From Stercorarius parasiticus (Eukaryota > Chordata > Aves > Charadriiformes > Stercorariidae), in NCBI GenBank assembly GCA_013396915.1, contig VWZL01002045.1:62001-126000 (forward strand): a DNA stretch of 64,000 bases, written 5' to 3'. Below are positions 39,881-53,663 of the stretch, piece by piece; within the stretch, counting starts at the first letter, position 1, and every line of letters begins with the position of its first letter. The notes beneath the pieces were generated by a model. The model was not told the DNA's origin. It worked only from the letters and a program-made list of their open reading frames with translations, and searched no databases. Position numbers and translations under genes: made by a program.

Positions 39881-40019
39881 TGATCTCTGTAGATCTACTG
39901 GGTACTGGAGGAGGCTGTGTACCATTGCGAGTAGGTGTTGATGACTGAGGGGATATGGGAGAAAAGGGAACCATATCAAAGATGTCAGTGGAGGGTGATT
40001 TAGGTGTCACACTGCCTGC
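39881..40019 (-). CDS. GULP1: GULP1 exon: Pro/Ser-rich region
   Basis: This exon is 139 bases long, starts in phase 0 and ends with one extra base (A) that joins the next exon to make a Lys codon. The translation runs [19 protein letters not shown] and then [27 protein letters not shown]. This is the proline/serine-rich region. It carries a DIFDMVPF motif and the PPPVPSR stretch, features of endocytic and SH3-binding adaptors. Relative to human, Val replaces Ile in DMxPF and Pro replaces His after SPIS. The acceptor is TTATTGTAG and the donor GTAAGTT. Confidence 0.97.
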
Positions 40020-42440
40020 CTACAATAAGGACAATAAATATTAGGGCAATATTTCACATGAAAAAGATCACAATACTGAATTCTTCAGCATGCAGATAAA
40101 CGCCACATTTTCAAAAATGTTAAAAGTAACCATCAGCATGCAAAAAACAGCTCCTGACACCAAGCAAATGGCATTTGCAGTTCAGAGTCTGAGACATGCT
40201 AAAACTCTCCAATATATAAGCAGCATTGTAATTTTCCCATTTTCAGTCCATCTGGTGCAGCCAGAAATGTATCACAGTTAAACCTGAAAAAGCTGGTGAC
40301 AAGCAGTTCTATATTGCAGACGGATGAATACAGGTATGTTCACAAGACCCATTTAAGGTAATACTACAACAAAAATATACTACACTCTGGAGTGCACAGA
40401 ACAAATAGCTAAAATTAAAAGATACAATCCCAATATCTCCTGTTTACTAATTCTTCCTTATGTGGTAACTTATTTGACAACTTAAAAAAACTGGTGTGAT
40501 CAAAGCTTCAAATTATTTTTTTGGTAAGTAACAATCTAGACATCCAATACACTGAACATTGATATCCAAAATAAAACTCTCAGCCTTGAATGTGGAACCG
40601 AAGAGATTTCATTAGTAAGGCTCAGGAATTTGGAAGGGTTCAAAAAAATACTGGATAGGCAAAGAAATCCCAAGCCCAACAATCACTATCATTCTATAGC
40701 CATATTTCTTTTTTAATAATTAATTCCTCCTGCCATCAGCTCATTACTTCAGGACACAAAATAGGCACAATCAAGTCAGAACAAACTGAATTAAAGACAG
40801 ATGATGAAACAGATTAAAACGGAGATTGACAAGCCAAAGGCAAAATAGATATGCAAAACTAGTTTGCATGCTAATGTTATGATTTAGACGATACAAAACC
40901 CCTACATTCCGTGTATTAGAAAGACTACAGAGCCAGGCACGGGGAAAGACTGCTGTTTTTAAATAAGATTCAATTTAGCCAAAATATTCACATGAAGAAT
41001 TTTAAGCACAAGTTAAATTAGTCACACAGATCCTTTTACTCAGAATACATGAATACAACAACCTGGCAAGCAGGTAGTCTTTAGCACTTCAGGTCCGTGA
41101 GAGTTTCATGGACCTAAACCTTATTTTGGAATGCTGCTTTCTTTAGTGCCTCTGCTGCAGCAACTGAAGCTGCTCTCTCACAGTGTACAGCTCACAGCAC
41201 ACATTTCTAAGCCAAGTCTATAGGTAGGCTCTGAATGCCCTCTATTTCCCTCTGGAGGCTGCAGTGGCTGCTGAGAAGGAAAGGACATTGATCCATGGTT
41301 TTCCACTGAATACACTGCTTAAAGAGAAAACTAGAATCTGAAGTCCTGTATTTCCTGTTTCTTAGGTGGTCTGAATTCATATTTAAAATTTGGATTAGGA
41401 GAGATTTAGAACTGTTAAATATTTCCAAAAAACTGGGATAATTCTACCTAAGTATACTGAAAGGCCAAAGGAAAAAAAAAATTAAAAAAAATTCCACATT
41501 TAACATGTTGTGGGTTTTTTGTTCTATTGAAAAAAATTAGTCATGTCATTCCCTGGAAAGACCACACACAGAACTGTTACTGACCTCAACATGAGTTAGG
41601 ACAGCAATTTCAAAGGTAGTCTGTTGTAAAAAGGTTTCAGTGCATTCTGTTTAGACACAATAGGCTCTTATTACTATGTTCACGGACCTTGCATTAACCT
41701 ACTGGTGCCTTTGTGCATAGTCAGGGAACCAGTATAATTTAAGTCAGGAAGATCGCTGGATGTCATCTGCTCCCACTGAAAGCAGGGCAACGGATGTGCT
41801 TGACCCAAAGTAAACATATAATGAATCTCATATCCCTTTACTCATACAAACAAAACTCTGACTGTAGATAGGGTTTGCCTGCATGAGGAAGGTGGGATCA
41901 GGTTTAATGCTTAAGTACGTGCCATATATTAACCTACATTTCCCGTCAACATTGATGGATAATCCTAGAATGTCCTGGAGATAGTAAGTGCTAATGTAGA
42001 TTCTCCTTATTTGCTAAGTGTTTATAGCTACCTAGAAGCTAGATTAAAAAACCAAACATTATTTATGTTTAAACTTATAAGTAAGTCTTTTAGGTAAATA
42101 AAGCAACTGTCATCTCCTGTCTATATGCCGTTTTGTTGAGTTATTGGCCATTTTAATACTATTGATACAGCCAGTTTAAGTAAAACTATAATTTAGTTAT
42201 TTTAAGAAATTTATATTTTCAATACATACCAGCACAAGAAGCAGTTTTATTTAGTGAACACATGCAGAAAGCCACGATGATTGCCAAATACAGCCAAATG
42301 TTACTTGCAAATGGAAGAATAGTTGAGACTATAAGCATATTGCTATGAAAAAGCTGGCAATATGCCCATTTCATATTTAAGAGTATTTTTCAACCTTCAT
42401 TTTGCACAGAGTTTTTATAAAGTATGCTAAAAGTTATTTA

Positions 42441-42476
42441 ATTTCTACAAAATTAGAAATTTCTACAAAATTAGAA
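42441..42476. repeat. Two perfect tandem copies of an 18-bp unit
   Basis: ATTTCTACAAAATTAGAA occurs twice in direct succession, about 375 bases downstream (on the gene strand) of the candidate cassette exon. A recent replication-slippage duplication is the simplest reading. Confidence 0.85.
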
Positions 42477-42850
42477 ATGGGGAAGGGGGGGGAGAGGAAG
42501 CCCTTGAAGTTGGACCTTTAGAATTGTTTGTTTTGAATAACTATTCTTAATATAAAGAATTTTAACAAAAGATTGACAGATAACACAGACATAATTAATT
42601 AATGAACTAATTTAAACATGTTGGGAAAATAAGAATTTATGTTTTGGGGGTGGGAGAGAAAAAGCTATGTAGAAACACGAGTAAACCTTCACGAATTCTG
42701 TATTTTAAGAGTATCCCTAGAGAACCTAAGATACATCTGCTCTGTCCTTTAACCACTGTACAAAATGCACATTTATAATACAAGTTAAAAGACAACAGAG
42801 AACAAAGGAAAGCCAAAAAAATGGAAAAAGCTTTTGCACAGCAGGATTAC

Positions 42851-43075
42851 ACGAGGTCTTGGGCAGCTGTATTCACTGGTTGGCTTTGGAAGACCACTTT
42901 TTGAAGGTGGTGGTATTAACAATCCAGATGGTAGTCTAGAGTCAGGAGAACTCCTAGGAGTAAGCGTAATGGAAGAGATATCTAAACAAGGAGGTGAATC
43001 CTCATTGTTACACCAGAAAAAAGTAGAGGGTCTTTGAAACATATGTTCATCATTATCACACTTTATGTGCAGCAG
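42851..43075 (-). CDS. Candidate in-frame cassette exon of GULP1 (Ser/Pro-rich, 75 codons)
   Basis: On the gene strand, a long pyrimidine tract ends TTTTCAG at 43076. After it come 75 open codons up to CCTCGT at 42851, then a GTAATC donor. Both borders are phase 0, so inclusion between the coiled-coil exon (ending HASP) and the AGSVTPKSP exon would keep the GULP1 frame. The translation contains CDNDEHMFQRPSTFFW, then SSITLTPRSSPDSRLPSG, then PPPSKSGLPKPTSEYS. It has four Ser-Pro or Thr-Pro sites and proline runs, much like the adjoining Pro/Ser-rich region. A second acceptor, CCTCAG at 43106, would add ten in-frame codons. The frame stays open to a stop at about 42785 if the donor is not used. 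The donor is weaker than those of the constitutive exons. I do not know this segment from the human protein, so it is inferred from the sequence alone. A chance open frame remains possible. Confidence 0.5.
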
Positions 43076-45821
43076 CTGAAAAGGAATCACAGAAGAGAAA
43101 ACATTCTGAGGAACAGAACGTGGTAACATCAGGGAAAAAAGAAAAAAAAAACCACAATTCATACTTTAAAAAAGTTTGTCAGCAACTTGCTGTTCAGTGC
43201 TATAGTTACAAGATACAGAACTTGAACATATTTTAAACCAAAATCTAAAAATATACCACAGTAAGAGGTAACCCAGTATTAACTGGAATGAGGACGACTT
43301 GCTCCTTGATAATTACACCAAATAAAATGAAGACAGGTATCTTTCCAAAAGTGAGAGTGTCAGATGTACTGACAAATGTCTAAATCCACCTACACATCAG
43401 CAGTATCTCATATCTGCCTAGGTAAATTAGCAGGTAAACACATATCTGGGGAGAGGAGTTACTCTGGTGGTTAAAGCACAGGTCAGAATTTTCTTTATCC
43501 AAACCAGGAAACACCTACCATTTACATCCCACCAATATTTAACGAACATTTAATTATTTAACTAAAACCTTCTTAGAGTAGAAGCTCAGAGCGCACAAGG
43601 TCTATTATTTACACTAATACTGGACTTCTTTTCATTTCCCTGTCGACAGGATTTGAGAACCTAAACATTTACGGATAATAATATTCTTTTTCCAACTTTT
43701 CTGTGTGGATGAATAACTAACTGAACTTGGTATTTTCAGTAGGTATCTCAAAAGCTGAGGCTCATTGTTGCAAAGCAAAGGAATCCTCATGTCCCTACAA
43801 AAACAGCACAGGATGTAAGACTGAATAAAAATTTGCTGCTGGGGAAATAAAAATGTTGAGGATTGTAAGATTCTCTGGATTTCTTAACAAATCCACAGAA
43901 CAGGTTTGAACAGAGGCAAATGAGTAACATCCACACCAGAATACAGATGGTAAGAGCATTCACCTAAGATGACAGAGTGGTAACTACAGGGTTCTGCTCT
44001 GAATTAAGCAGAAAAGAACCTGAAGCTAGCTGTGCCTCATATGACTGGGGATTATTTAACTATATATTCTAGCAAGATTCATTGTGTACCGAGAGCAAAG
44101 CTGAGAGGGCTTTGTCCACTCTGATAAAAACCAAAAACCCTTAATTTTCTGCCCCAACTGGAAAAATCTGCAATCCTGAAAGGTTTCAAAAGAAATGGAT
44201 CTTGTGTAGATGAAATTAGAAACAAAGAGCCTTTAGCACTGATCTTGGAAAGAAAAGCAAAAATTGAAAGGTCTTTAAATATTTGATTTAAGAAATTGGT
44301 GCCCAACCAATCCTTCTGTTGAGGCCAAGTTTAAGTCCCACTGAAATCTGAGGAAAACAGCTTTGAACAGCTAGAACAAGGCTTTAGAAAAGTACAGATT
44401 CATCTTTGAATCTTAACAGAAGGGAGTAAACACTTGTGCGGGCTAGAGACAGAGTTTATACACTGAGAAGGCAGGAACTGTATCTGTGCTGTGAGTACCT
44501 CACCTAAAAAACCCTCCGACTTGCCTAGGCTGAAGCAGTGGTAGATACGTGCAGCAAAAATTTTGAAGTCTGCTTTTTCTCTCTTCACAACTGATATGAC
44601 ACGATTATTTCATTAGAAGTTTGCATAACTCCAGTAAAGTAGGATTTAATCAATGATTTGAAACAATTTTTTCATAGTTATGTAGAAAATAAAACATTTC
44701 AAATCATAATAAACTGAGTCTTAGCTCCTTTCTTCACTTTCTTTACAGATATGCCAGGTTAAGGGTACAGATATCCAAATTTAGTAACAATGCCATACTT
44801 ATGAGAACACAACACCACAAAGCTCTCTAATAAAAATTTGCAGTTCTTAAGAAAAAAACCCCTTTTTTCCTGCAATTGCAAAGAACTCATCTGTTGCCAA
44901 GCTGGAATTGTGAAACTGAGGGTTTGGAACGGTAATCAATAAAAACGAAAGCAAAATACTACAAGAAACAAGACTTAAACAATTTTGATTGTTATTTCAA
45001 GAGTATCACGAGACTACAGGTAGCAGATTTGCAATGCATTGTTCTCCCACTACTGTGTAATACTTGCTGCTATACATATACTTGAAAAAATAGATATCAT
45101 ATTAGTAAACACTGGAAGATACTAAATGTAAACAGTCAAACTAAGGAAGCAAAATATTTCCCTGAAATGCAAAACAGAAGAGGATGAGTAGTTTTCATTA
45201 AAAAAGCATGTATATCGTATGAAAAATCATGCAGAAACCAGTAAAACGTTTATAGGATGCAAAGCAGTGAAACTGTAAGGATGATGAACATGTATTAAAT
45301 ACGGGCAATGAAAGATTTCAATCCAAAACCACAATATACACTACTTGTATCATTCAAGCCCTGAACATCTCGCAGTCACATTTCCTCCTAATTACCTAAC
45401 AAACAATAAACTTAGGATATTTCATACCATATAGGGCAAGGTAAGATATGTTCAAGCTTCATATGACAGTTTCGGCAATGTGTGTTGTCAATAATCAATT
45501 TTCATTAGTAATTCTTCACTGGCACAGCTGTACAGAAGCCCACCACTGTTGTGAGCGCTGTTTTGTGCCCACGGATAGGACAGGTACAGCAGGGAAGTAT
45601 ATTCAATAATCAAAAGTAATAATTGGAAGATCACAAAGAGGACTGCACAGAAGGCTTTTAATATGCAGGATACGTAGGAAGTATCACCAGATTCAGAAAA
45701 TGCAAGAGGAGAAGGGAACAGACGCTTACTCTAAAGAATACAACCTAAAAAGCGTAGAACTTCTGAAACTTAATATTCTTACACCAAATTGTAAAGGAAG
45801 AAAATATAGTAAAAATATATT

Positions 45822-45846
45822 AAATTGCCATTTTATATGGCAATTT
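45822..45846. repeat. Short perfect hairpin, 10-bp arms
   Basis: AAATTGCCAT and ATGGCAATTT flank a 5-base T/A loop inside the large GULP1 intron. AT-rich and possibly fortuitous. Confidence 0.6.
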
Positions 45847-48800
45847 TGTTTTGTATGAGCTTCCCACTGTGTAACACTGAACACGTCGTATTGGTCACGT
45901 TAATATATTACTTTCTAATTTGGGCCCCATTTCATCAACACAAGAAAACAACATGACAGCATTCTCAACAAAATTAACATACTAGTTCAGTGGACTTGGT
46001 CCCTATTATGATTAGATGTTATTATGTGCCTGTCAAAGAGTTTATTTTTGACTCATTCTACTTAGCCTGATGTTGAAGATGCACTATTTGTCTGCCTCAT
46101 ACTAGAAAATGTAGCATGACTGAGTTTTTGTTAATCAAGAAATCATTTCAAAATTGTTTGTTTTTACTAGATGTCTCAAGACACTGAGTGCAATCTCTGT
46201 GTCATACCCCCCATAGGAATCACATAAGTGTATTAATGAATTAGAAAATGTTTTTCTTCCTTGGAACATTCAGGTCGGTAACATACAGGATAGTCACAGT
46301 GGATAACAGCAGTGAATGTTATAGGGAACCGTGAATGAGCCTGAACTGGAAATTATGCAGATAGTTACAAAACCACTGATTAAAAGCTACCTGAGATTTG
46401 TGACTACTAAGGATATCTTAATTTACTAATTCATAAAATAACGTATAAGCGTTAGCAGCCTCATTAATTAACTGCTACATCTTTGGTTCATTTAGTACTT
46501 TTTCAGTAACACGAAATCTGACATTGCCAATTTCAAATTATTTTTTTTTAACATCACTGACATAAGTAGAAATCTAAATCCTCAAAAAGTGCTCACTGAA
46601 CTGCATACAGAATACTATAAAATTGAAAGAGCAGAAGATGGGCTAAGAAAGAACATGTGCGTTTTTCCACTTGGCAGTCTTAATGGAAACAGGAATCAAG
46701 GGATATGCCTAAACACATTCCAAAACTCTTTTCTGAAATATGCATACCGTTCCAACATCTATCTTAGGGTTTTCTCACGAGCATGTTAAAGCTTTTTAAC
46801 AAGGGTAATAGGTGCAGGTGGCCTATGCTTCTGAGTCACAATTAAAGCACTTTAAAAGAAGGTCTAATCAATCAGTATCTTTAATGATCCATTTAAAAAT
46901 GGAGCTTTTTTGCAACACTGCCATGGTAAGAATAAATATTACATACTGCTTCACTGACAATACTTATGGTAAATGGAAGAACACCACCCCTTTTGGGGGC
47001 TGTTTCTTACAATACCTTTTCCTGCTGCCTTTGGATTCTGCTTCTCTCACATTTCATCATTATCTCTTAAGTTCTGTTCCTGAATATTCCTGTTTTCTTC
47101 TATCTAACTTCAGAGTCGTGCAGTTGTCATAACTTCCTTCTCTGTCTTAAGCATGTTCCTCAAAGAGAAAACCTGAAAGGCATGCCTGAGAAACTCCAGC
47201 CAAGCCCAAAATAGATTAAAAATCTCTCTTATCTCATCAGAGGTTCCTTAGTGGCCTACAATGGTTTATTGTTCAGTCTACTATAAAAACTGAGGGCACT
47301 AACTGTATGTGACTGCTAACCCACGTGAAGCTGCGTACAGCTAACCCAGGCAGTATAAATAGCAAAAAAAGATGTCATGTGAAACAGCGCTCCCAGGGAT
47401 GCACTCATCTTTGGAAGTTGGATTTATACATGGCAGCAGCATCCAAAGTCTTATTGTGATACAAACTTGAGCAGTGTCATCATAAACAAACAAGATGAAA
47501 ATCAGATTGTCCTCATATAATCAAGACCAAATGCAAAAAAGGCCAGTGATTAAAGTATTGCCAAACCACTAAAACAGATGAAGAGTAAACAGCACAGATA
47601 TAAAGTAATGGAAACTTTAGCTGCACATGCAAGGGAGTAAGAGACAAAAGAAACTTCCCATGCCAACATTTCCCATGGCAAACATAAGCACAGCTATAAA
47701 GTCAAAGTATTCTAAGGAAACTCCTAGTTTGGTATAGTGTATCCTTGACAGATTCATTCTGGAAATGAAAAAAAGGTGTCCGTCTATTGCGTAACACTTC
47801 TGCACTAGCAAATACAGATATTTTAGGGATTAACTTCTTAAAGTTTTAGCAAGACTTAAAAACATCAACCTAAAAGAAGAAAAAAAGATCACTAAGCAGT
47901 TTATTATTTACTGAATGTGCTGAACAAACTTAAATCTAAATAGTTACAATACCCTGAGAGAAAAAGTTTGCAGAAGATTGATAATTTGATGTTCAACTTT
48001 CACAATACATTTTATGCAAAAGTATTTGATTATACAACCTAGTTGGTTTTTTTTTTTAAATTTCCAACTATGGTCTCATTGCTTTTAACGGCTTCTTTTA
48101 TACGTTCAGAAGGAAATTTTATTTTTCCCATACAGTTTACAAACTGACAGAAAAAGGAACTAGATAAGATTGATGTTGATTTGGCCATTTGGCTAGATTT
48201 AGAACAGCCACAGGAAAATTTTCCTTCACAAGCAGAAGCTGACTGCTGCCAATGCTTAGCAGCCGCTTACACATCACAAAAATGTAAAGGGTACGTAACT
48301 GCATTATTCAGGCATATAATTTGCATCCATTTCAGTCTGCCAGTATTATTTTAAAATATGTCCTCAAATAATCCATTACAAGGCCTGCAAAAAATTAACA
48401 ATACAAGCAAGAAGAATCAGGAAAGCAGTTTTAGATAGACTTCCCTTTATATTTACCAAACAAGCCTATAGTTTGCACTACTTGTGAACTGGAGAGAGAA
48501 AAGTCCCCTCTAATTTTTTATTATTTTCAATTTTCCTATGTGGGTGGATTTTTGTTAGGTAGAGTAATTAAGACCTCACAATAAACACCCTAATACTCCA
48601 ATTTATTATTATTGCCTAAAAAAAGAATGTCATTAAAACAATTAGCAATGGATTTTTCAGCTGGAGGAGTATTCTCTGACATGTGAAGTTATCAACCATC
48701 CAATTAATTTTAATCCTGTGCTTAAAATGAAGCTTCAGCTTACAATTCACTGCTTGCATTTTCTTCTCTTAGTTAGACCACTGATGGATTTTGGATAAGT

Positions 48801-50521
48801 CACGATGTGTAATATTTCTTTCAACATATTTTGATGCCAGAGAACAGCAACTTAAGATGTTTTAGCACTATGTTTTGCAAATAAAGTGTTCTACATTATT
48901 ACCTATGAGTTCAATATGTGAATACATGACCCACTCCTTTGATAAGTAAAATCTGTCAGTAGAGTCACATACTGCAGTCCAGACTGGTACATCTATTTCG
49001 TTCCTGAGCATCATGTATATGAAGCACCACCTTTGATAAACTATAGACAAAATACTTTTAAAAGATTTTGGAAGCAAAAGAGGATCTGAATGTTAAGTCT
49101 TAATCGTACTACATTTGATCTTGAGTATGAATTTCAGAAAATGGCTTTATGTATGTCTTCATATTTAGTTAGCAAGCCTATTTTAAATGACAACAAGAAG
49201 TTAGAAAAGCTTATTTAAAGTGACAGTCCGGATGCATCTGCTTAGAACTGAAGGATGCTGAGACGAGACTTTTTTTTTTTTTTCAAATGTGAAATGAACT
49301 AAGCATTTAATCCTCTATAAATATTAAGCTATCCATCCACAATTTAAAGATGGTCTCAGATTCTATTGTCTTTTTGATAGTGAAGTGAGAACAATCTGGT
49401 TCTGTTTATTGGAAAATGGTCTGGGAATCAGAAGAACAGAGCTTTGGCTTCACTCTCAGGAAAAGCAAAAATGGCTATTTTTAAAAAAACAAACAGTGTC
49501 AAGCATCAGTGAAATAATACAAAAAGAACTGAACTTCAAATTTCTGAAGTTATCTTTTATCTACTTCATGTCATTAAAAAACAATGGGAAGACTAATGTG
49601 TCTAGAATAATTAAAGTCATCAAAATTGATCAATTTCAGAAGGAAGAAGCAGGAGCAAAGAAATGATAAGACTGGCACTGCACACAAATGATAGAATGGT
49701 TTGTCAGAAGAGAAGAGGATGTAGCGCACAAGGCGATTTCAATGTTTCTATTTGTCGTGTTCTGTGAACTGTCATCACAGGCCCTTGCAACATCTTCTGC
49801 TTCTTTAAGTATATACTTGTTTAATCAAGTTGCTAGTGTTGACTTCTGAAGTGCTAAATCAATTGCTGATTACCATGTGTTCCTGTGACCATGCATTAAT
49901 CACTAAAGGAAGAGCACAGTCAACAACCTATAAGACAGGAAGGCCATTTCAGCACATCTGGCAAATGTTGAGAAAGTACAAACAGCGTGCAAAGAACCAA
50001 ACAGAAAAAGGAAAGCATAAGATAAGAAAATCCAAGGTACTCTTTAGGCATAAACAGAAGCCAACTTTATAACTATCTGTAATTCGCTTGTGAAACCGAA
50101 CATTTCTTTACAACTTGTTGTGATGTCAGTTAATGGCACATATACTTTTATCATATTAGGTATAAAGTATAAGGGCGTAAACTTTCCGTTGATCAGTAAA
50201 TGATTCCTCCGTTGACCTCAGCACAGAGAACAGAAGCAAAATGGACTGACAGATAAGGAGTTATAGCTGTATCAAGTTTGTTATGATGTCTAAAAAAGCT
50301 TCAGAAAGCTCTAGTATGGCACTGGCATCCATTATAATTCAATAACATAAATATGAGAGCTGTGAAAAAAACTAAACTTGATAGTTTTATAAACCTGCTT
50401 TATATCATGAGAACGATTGTGTTATGTTCACTGCATGTAACATGAAGAATATCTGCAGGGAAGCAAATTTTCCCCCCACCTAACCAAAAATTCTTAGGAA
50501 GTGACTCATAAGGTATTATTT

Positions 50522-50549
50522 ATAGAATCATAGAACAAATCTATGATTC
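50522..50549. repeat. Perfect 10-bp inverted repeat built of CR1-tail-like octamers
   Basis: GAATCATAGA at 50525-50534 and TCTATGATTC at 50540-50549 are perfect complements around a 5-base loop. Each arm resembles the CR1 terminal octamer, in opposite orientations. Confidence 0.45.
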
Positions 50550-53184
50550 CCGATGCTGGATATTCTGCTTCATTTATGTAAACTATTTTATTTCAGTATT
50601 TAACAAAATACTAACAGCAGATTTGAAAATGTTACTCTGACAAAATGGACATGATAGAACTGCTCTTTTTCTTTGTTAATTTTGAAGAAATAGAGCAGCA
50701 GTAGTACAGATATTTGTATCAACATGGGACTTGTAAGTTTTAAATTCCTCAGAAAAAAATTAAATTTTTAAAAATGAAGTTATTTTTCATCACAGAAATT
50801 ATGGACAAATAGAGGAAAACATTCTTTGCACTGCTTCTGTTTTTTTCTAATAGGAGTTGAAACTTTGCAAAGGGATCCTTGAAATGATAGTTGATTTGAA
50901 TTAAAAGCATATAGAAGTAACTGCGAACTATGATGGGCAATTGTCTTATGAATTCTTTGTAATTTCCTTCTTTCATATATATTTGTTGCTCACACAGTAG
51001 AAAAGTGGCTTCATATCATCAAATTGTATCCACTGCTATACCAGGCACACAAACTATCTTTAAAAAAAAAAAAAAAAACAATAAAAAAAAATCTATGTTT
51101 CCTCTTCCCTGCACTGAAGTGTCACTTCATAACCTCACTATTCCATTCCTTCATTTATTTTCAACCTATCTGCTGCACTTACATGAACTTACTCTTATGT
51201 TAGCACAATTAAGAGCTTTTGATTTACAATGCACACAACCTAGTTTAAAACAGGCCTCCCTGAATGATATCTCTTGGTAAGGTACACAAGTTGATAGTGT
51301 TTGGTGGATACAGTTATAATTCATAGATTTGAGAAATACATTTTCCTGAAAACGTTTCCGTTTTATCATTGGCTCCACAACTGATCAAAGCATCACACAA
51401 GCAGAAAGTAGCTGAATCCAAACTCCTGCTTGAAGCAGGACCCAATTACCTTCAAGAGTACGGATACTTCCAACCTCTCAGGGCAACATGTTCCAATATT
51501 TATTCAAATCATTTATATAAGGCTATTTTGAGGCAGAATAGATTTAGGTATCAAACAGGCTGTTAGAGGGCTCTTACTGCAATTCTAATCATGAGGAAAT
51601 TCAGAAATTCGTGACAAGAAATGTTTGTGTGGTTTTTCTTAAAGATTAAGGAGTAAAGCAATACAATTATATGTAAAAAATAACAGCTGTTAGTGATTTA
51701 TTAAAATGAATTAATATTCTAATACTAATAATTATCATCAATAATTATTATATAATTTTGTGGTAGCATAAGTTATATTTAAGCAATATGCATATTCATT
51801 GTACCAATAGTAATTAACAATAAAACACCATCTAGGGAGAGAACACAAATGGCTGGCAAATTTACAAATTTAGATCTTAACTCTTCAATAAGGAATTAGA
51901 CACCACTGTCTTAAGAGACAAAATAAATACAAATATGCGCTACACATCCAACAGGAAATATTTTGGTCGTTGCCAATGCTTTTAATTTTTTTCCTAAACA
52001 GAATTACAAAGGTGTTCACTAATTTAAATAAAAGAGAAATGCATCTGCCACAAAAGACTTAAAAGCCTGTTTAGTTAAATTCAAAGATATATTTAGCTAT
52101 TATATTCTTAAATAAAAACAAACTAGCTGCCATCCTAATTAAGGAAAATAAAAGATTAAGGAACTGACTAAATTGATTTTATATCTAGCAATAAAGTTGA
52201 TTATCTTTCACTGAATGCTTCATAAGTGAGAACACATCCATAATTTACAATTTTCACTATGGGAGTCATGCAGCATTTCTAATTTATGAGGCTCTCTTCT
52301 CTAAAGCGATTTCAGTAAAATGGAATGACAGTTCCTCATGGGAACAACAATCTACTGAAAACTTGTCATTACCATTATAAATATATTTTTACATTGCCCA
52401 AATTTCTAAACATCCACTTAAATTGAAATGGTGTACATTGAGGGCAGAAACAAGGTGGCCAAAAATGCACAGCTTAAAAGCAGTCCGTCTTTTTCTAAGA
52501 TTTTGCTATATGTACATTAAGAAATTTTACTTATTTTTACAGTTACCTAATGCTGTATAGATAGAATACACTTGTAAGAGGAGAGGAGTCATTAGGATCA
52601 GTCTGCAATGCAATGTGCATTTTTAGAGGTCCTGCCTAGACACAAGTAACTGTCAGTCAGTCATTTAAAAAAACTTTTGTCATGATCACCTATAGGGCAT
52701 GCAGAAAGCATTAGACATTTCCAACGATAAGGAACCCGCACTTGCTCCTAACCCACGCAGTTAGTTCCCGAGACCTAATGACTTCTTTGAGACAGGCAAA
52801 ATTTTTAAAAAATCATTTAGAAAATGTCAGTTGTAAGTGACAATATGCTTGTGACAGAAAGTTCCCAGAAAAATCCAAAGTACCATTCTTAAACCAGATT
52901 CCTTTAAGTGCAGAACAGAGTTTTTCATCCTTAGATGTCTACTACAACGAGTATTTACTGTCTGTAGTCAGCAACAAAAAGGTATGACAAGGTGATTAAA
53001 GAACCACAATTTGAGAGACTGCAATTTGCACTTTTGTTGGCTTGTCACAATCTTACTGTTACTTCAATACTGCATTTCAATGGATATGTTATGTGATCAC
53101 CGTATGTTAATCACAATCACTGAAAACAGCATGATTAAAAATTTAGAGTAACGTCAGATGTAAGAGTTACGATCATGTACTTAC

Positions 53185-53277
53185 TGGAGATGCATGTACT
53201 TGTGTTATTCTTAACTGGTTTTCCAAATCTTGAACTTTATTTTTCAGTTCTGTGTTTTCAGTTTCTAATTCTTGAAT
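53185..53277 (-). CDS. GULP1: GULP1 exon: leucine-zipper coiled coil
   Basis: This 31-codon exon is phase 0 at both ends. It starts [15 protein letters not shown] and ends RITQVHASP. Leu/Ile/Val residues recur at heptad positions with E/K/Q/N between them, which is the homodimerisation zipper known for GULP/CED-6. The last four residues (HASP) differ from the human SAPP and mark the start of the flexible Pro/Ser region. The acceptor is GCTTTGTAG and the donor a consensus GTAAGTA. The following intron is about 13.2 kb and contains the candidate cassette exon at 42851-43075. Confidence 0.96.
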
Positions 53278-53663
53278 CTACAAAGCAAGTGGTTATTGCA
53301 ACAGCTATTGGGATATTCATTCATTTCAACAACAGCGTCCATTGAGAGTACGTTTAATCTGAGATCTGGTGATTTAGAAGCAGCGTTAACTAGTTATCCA
53401 ATTACAAAAAATAATTAAACTTAAATTTCTCCATCTTCCATATTTCAACCTTGCTTTTCTCTTTAATGACCTTGCAAGATGGCAAAACTTAAAATACTGT
53501 TTCATAGTTATCAGGTACTTTTTCAGTTTTCTTTTTTTTAGTATCTGCTGCAATTCTTATCAATCCGAAAATAACGCTGGAAATTATGATGTCATAGAAG
53601 CAGCTAACATCAATACAATAGCATGTTCCTTTATGTCTTTAAAAAACATAGTTCAGAACTTAC

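Larger units (their letters stand above)
40020..53184 (-). other. GULP1: GULP1 intron (about 13.2 kb) containing the candidate cassette exon
   Basis: The largest fully visible intron, with GTAAGTA donor and TTATTGTAG acceptor. It contains the open phase-0 segment at 42851-43075, an 18-bp tandem duplication, two small hairpins and an A-rich run near 51061. No mobile element is clear. Confidence 0.85.

Noticed and set aside
50860..50895. Possible intronic microRNA (human GULP1 is reported to host one)
   Set aside because: A short resemblance was noted, but there is no complementary arm to form a precursor hairpin. Treated as chance.
51061..51090. A-rich run that could be a processed-pseudogene tail
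   Set aside because: No coding remnant precedes it on either strand and no target-site duplication is visible.
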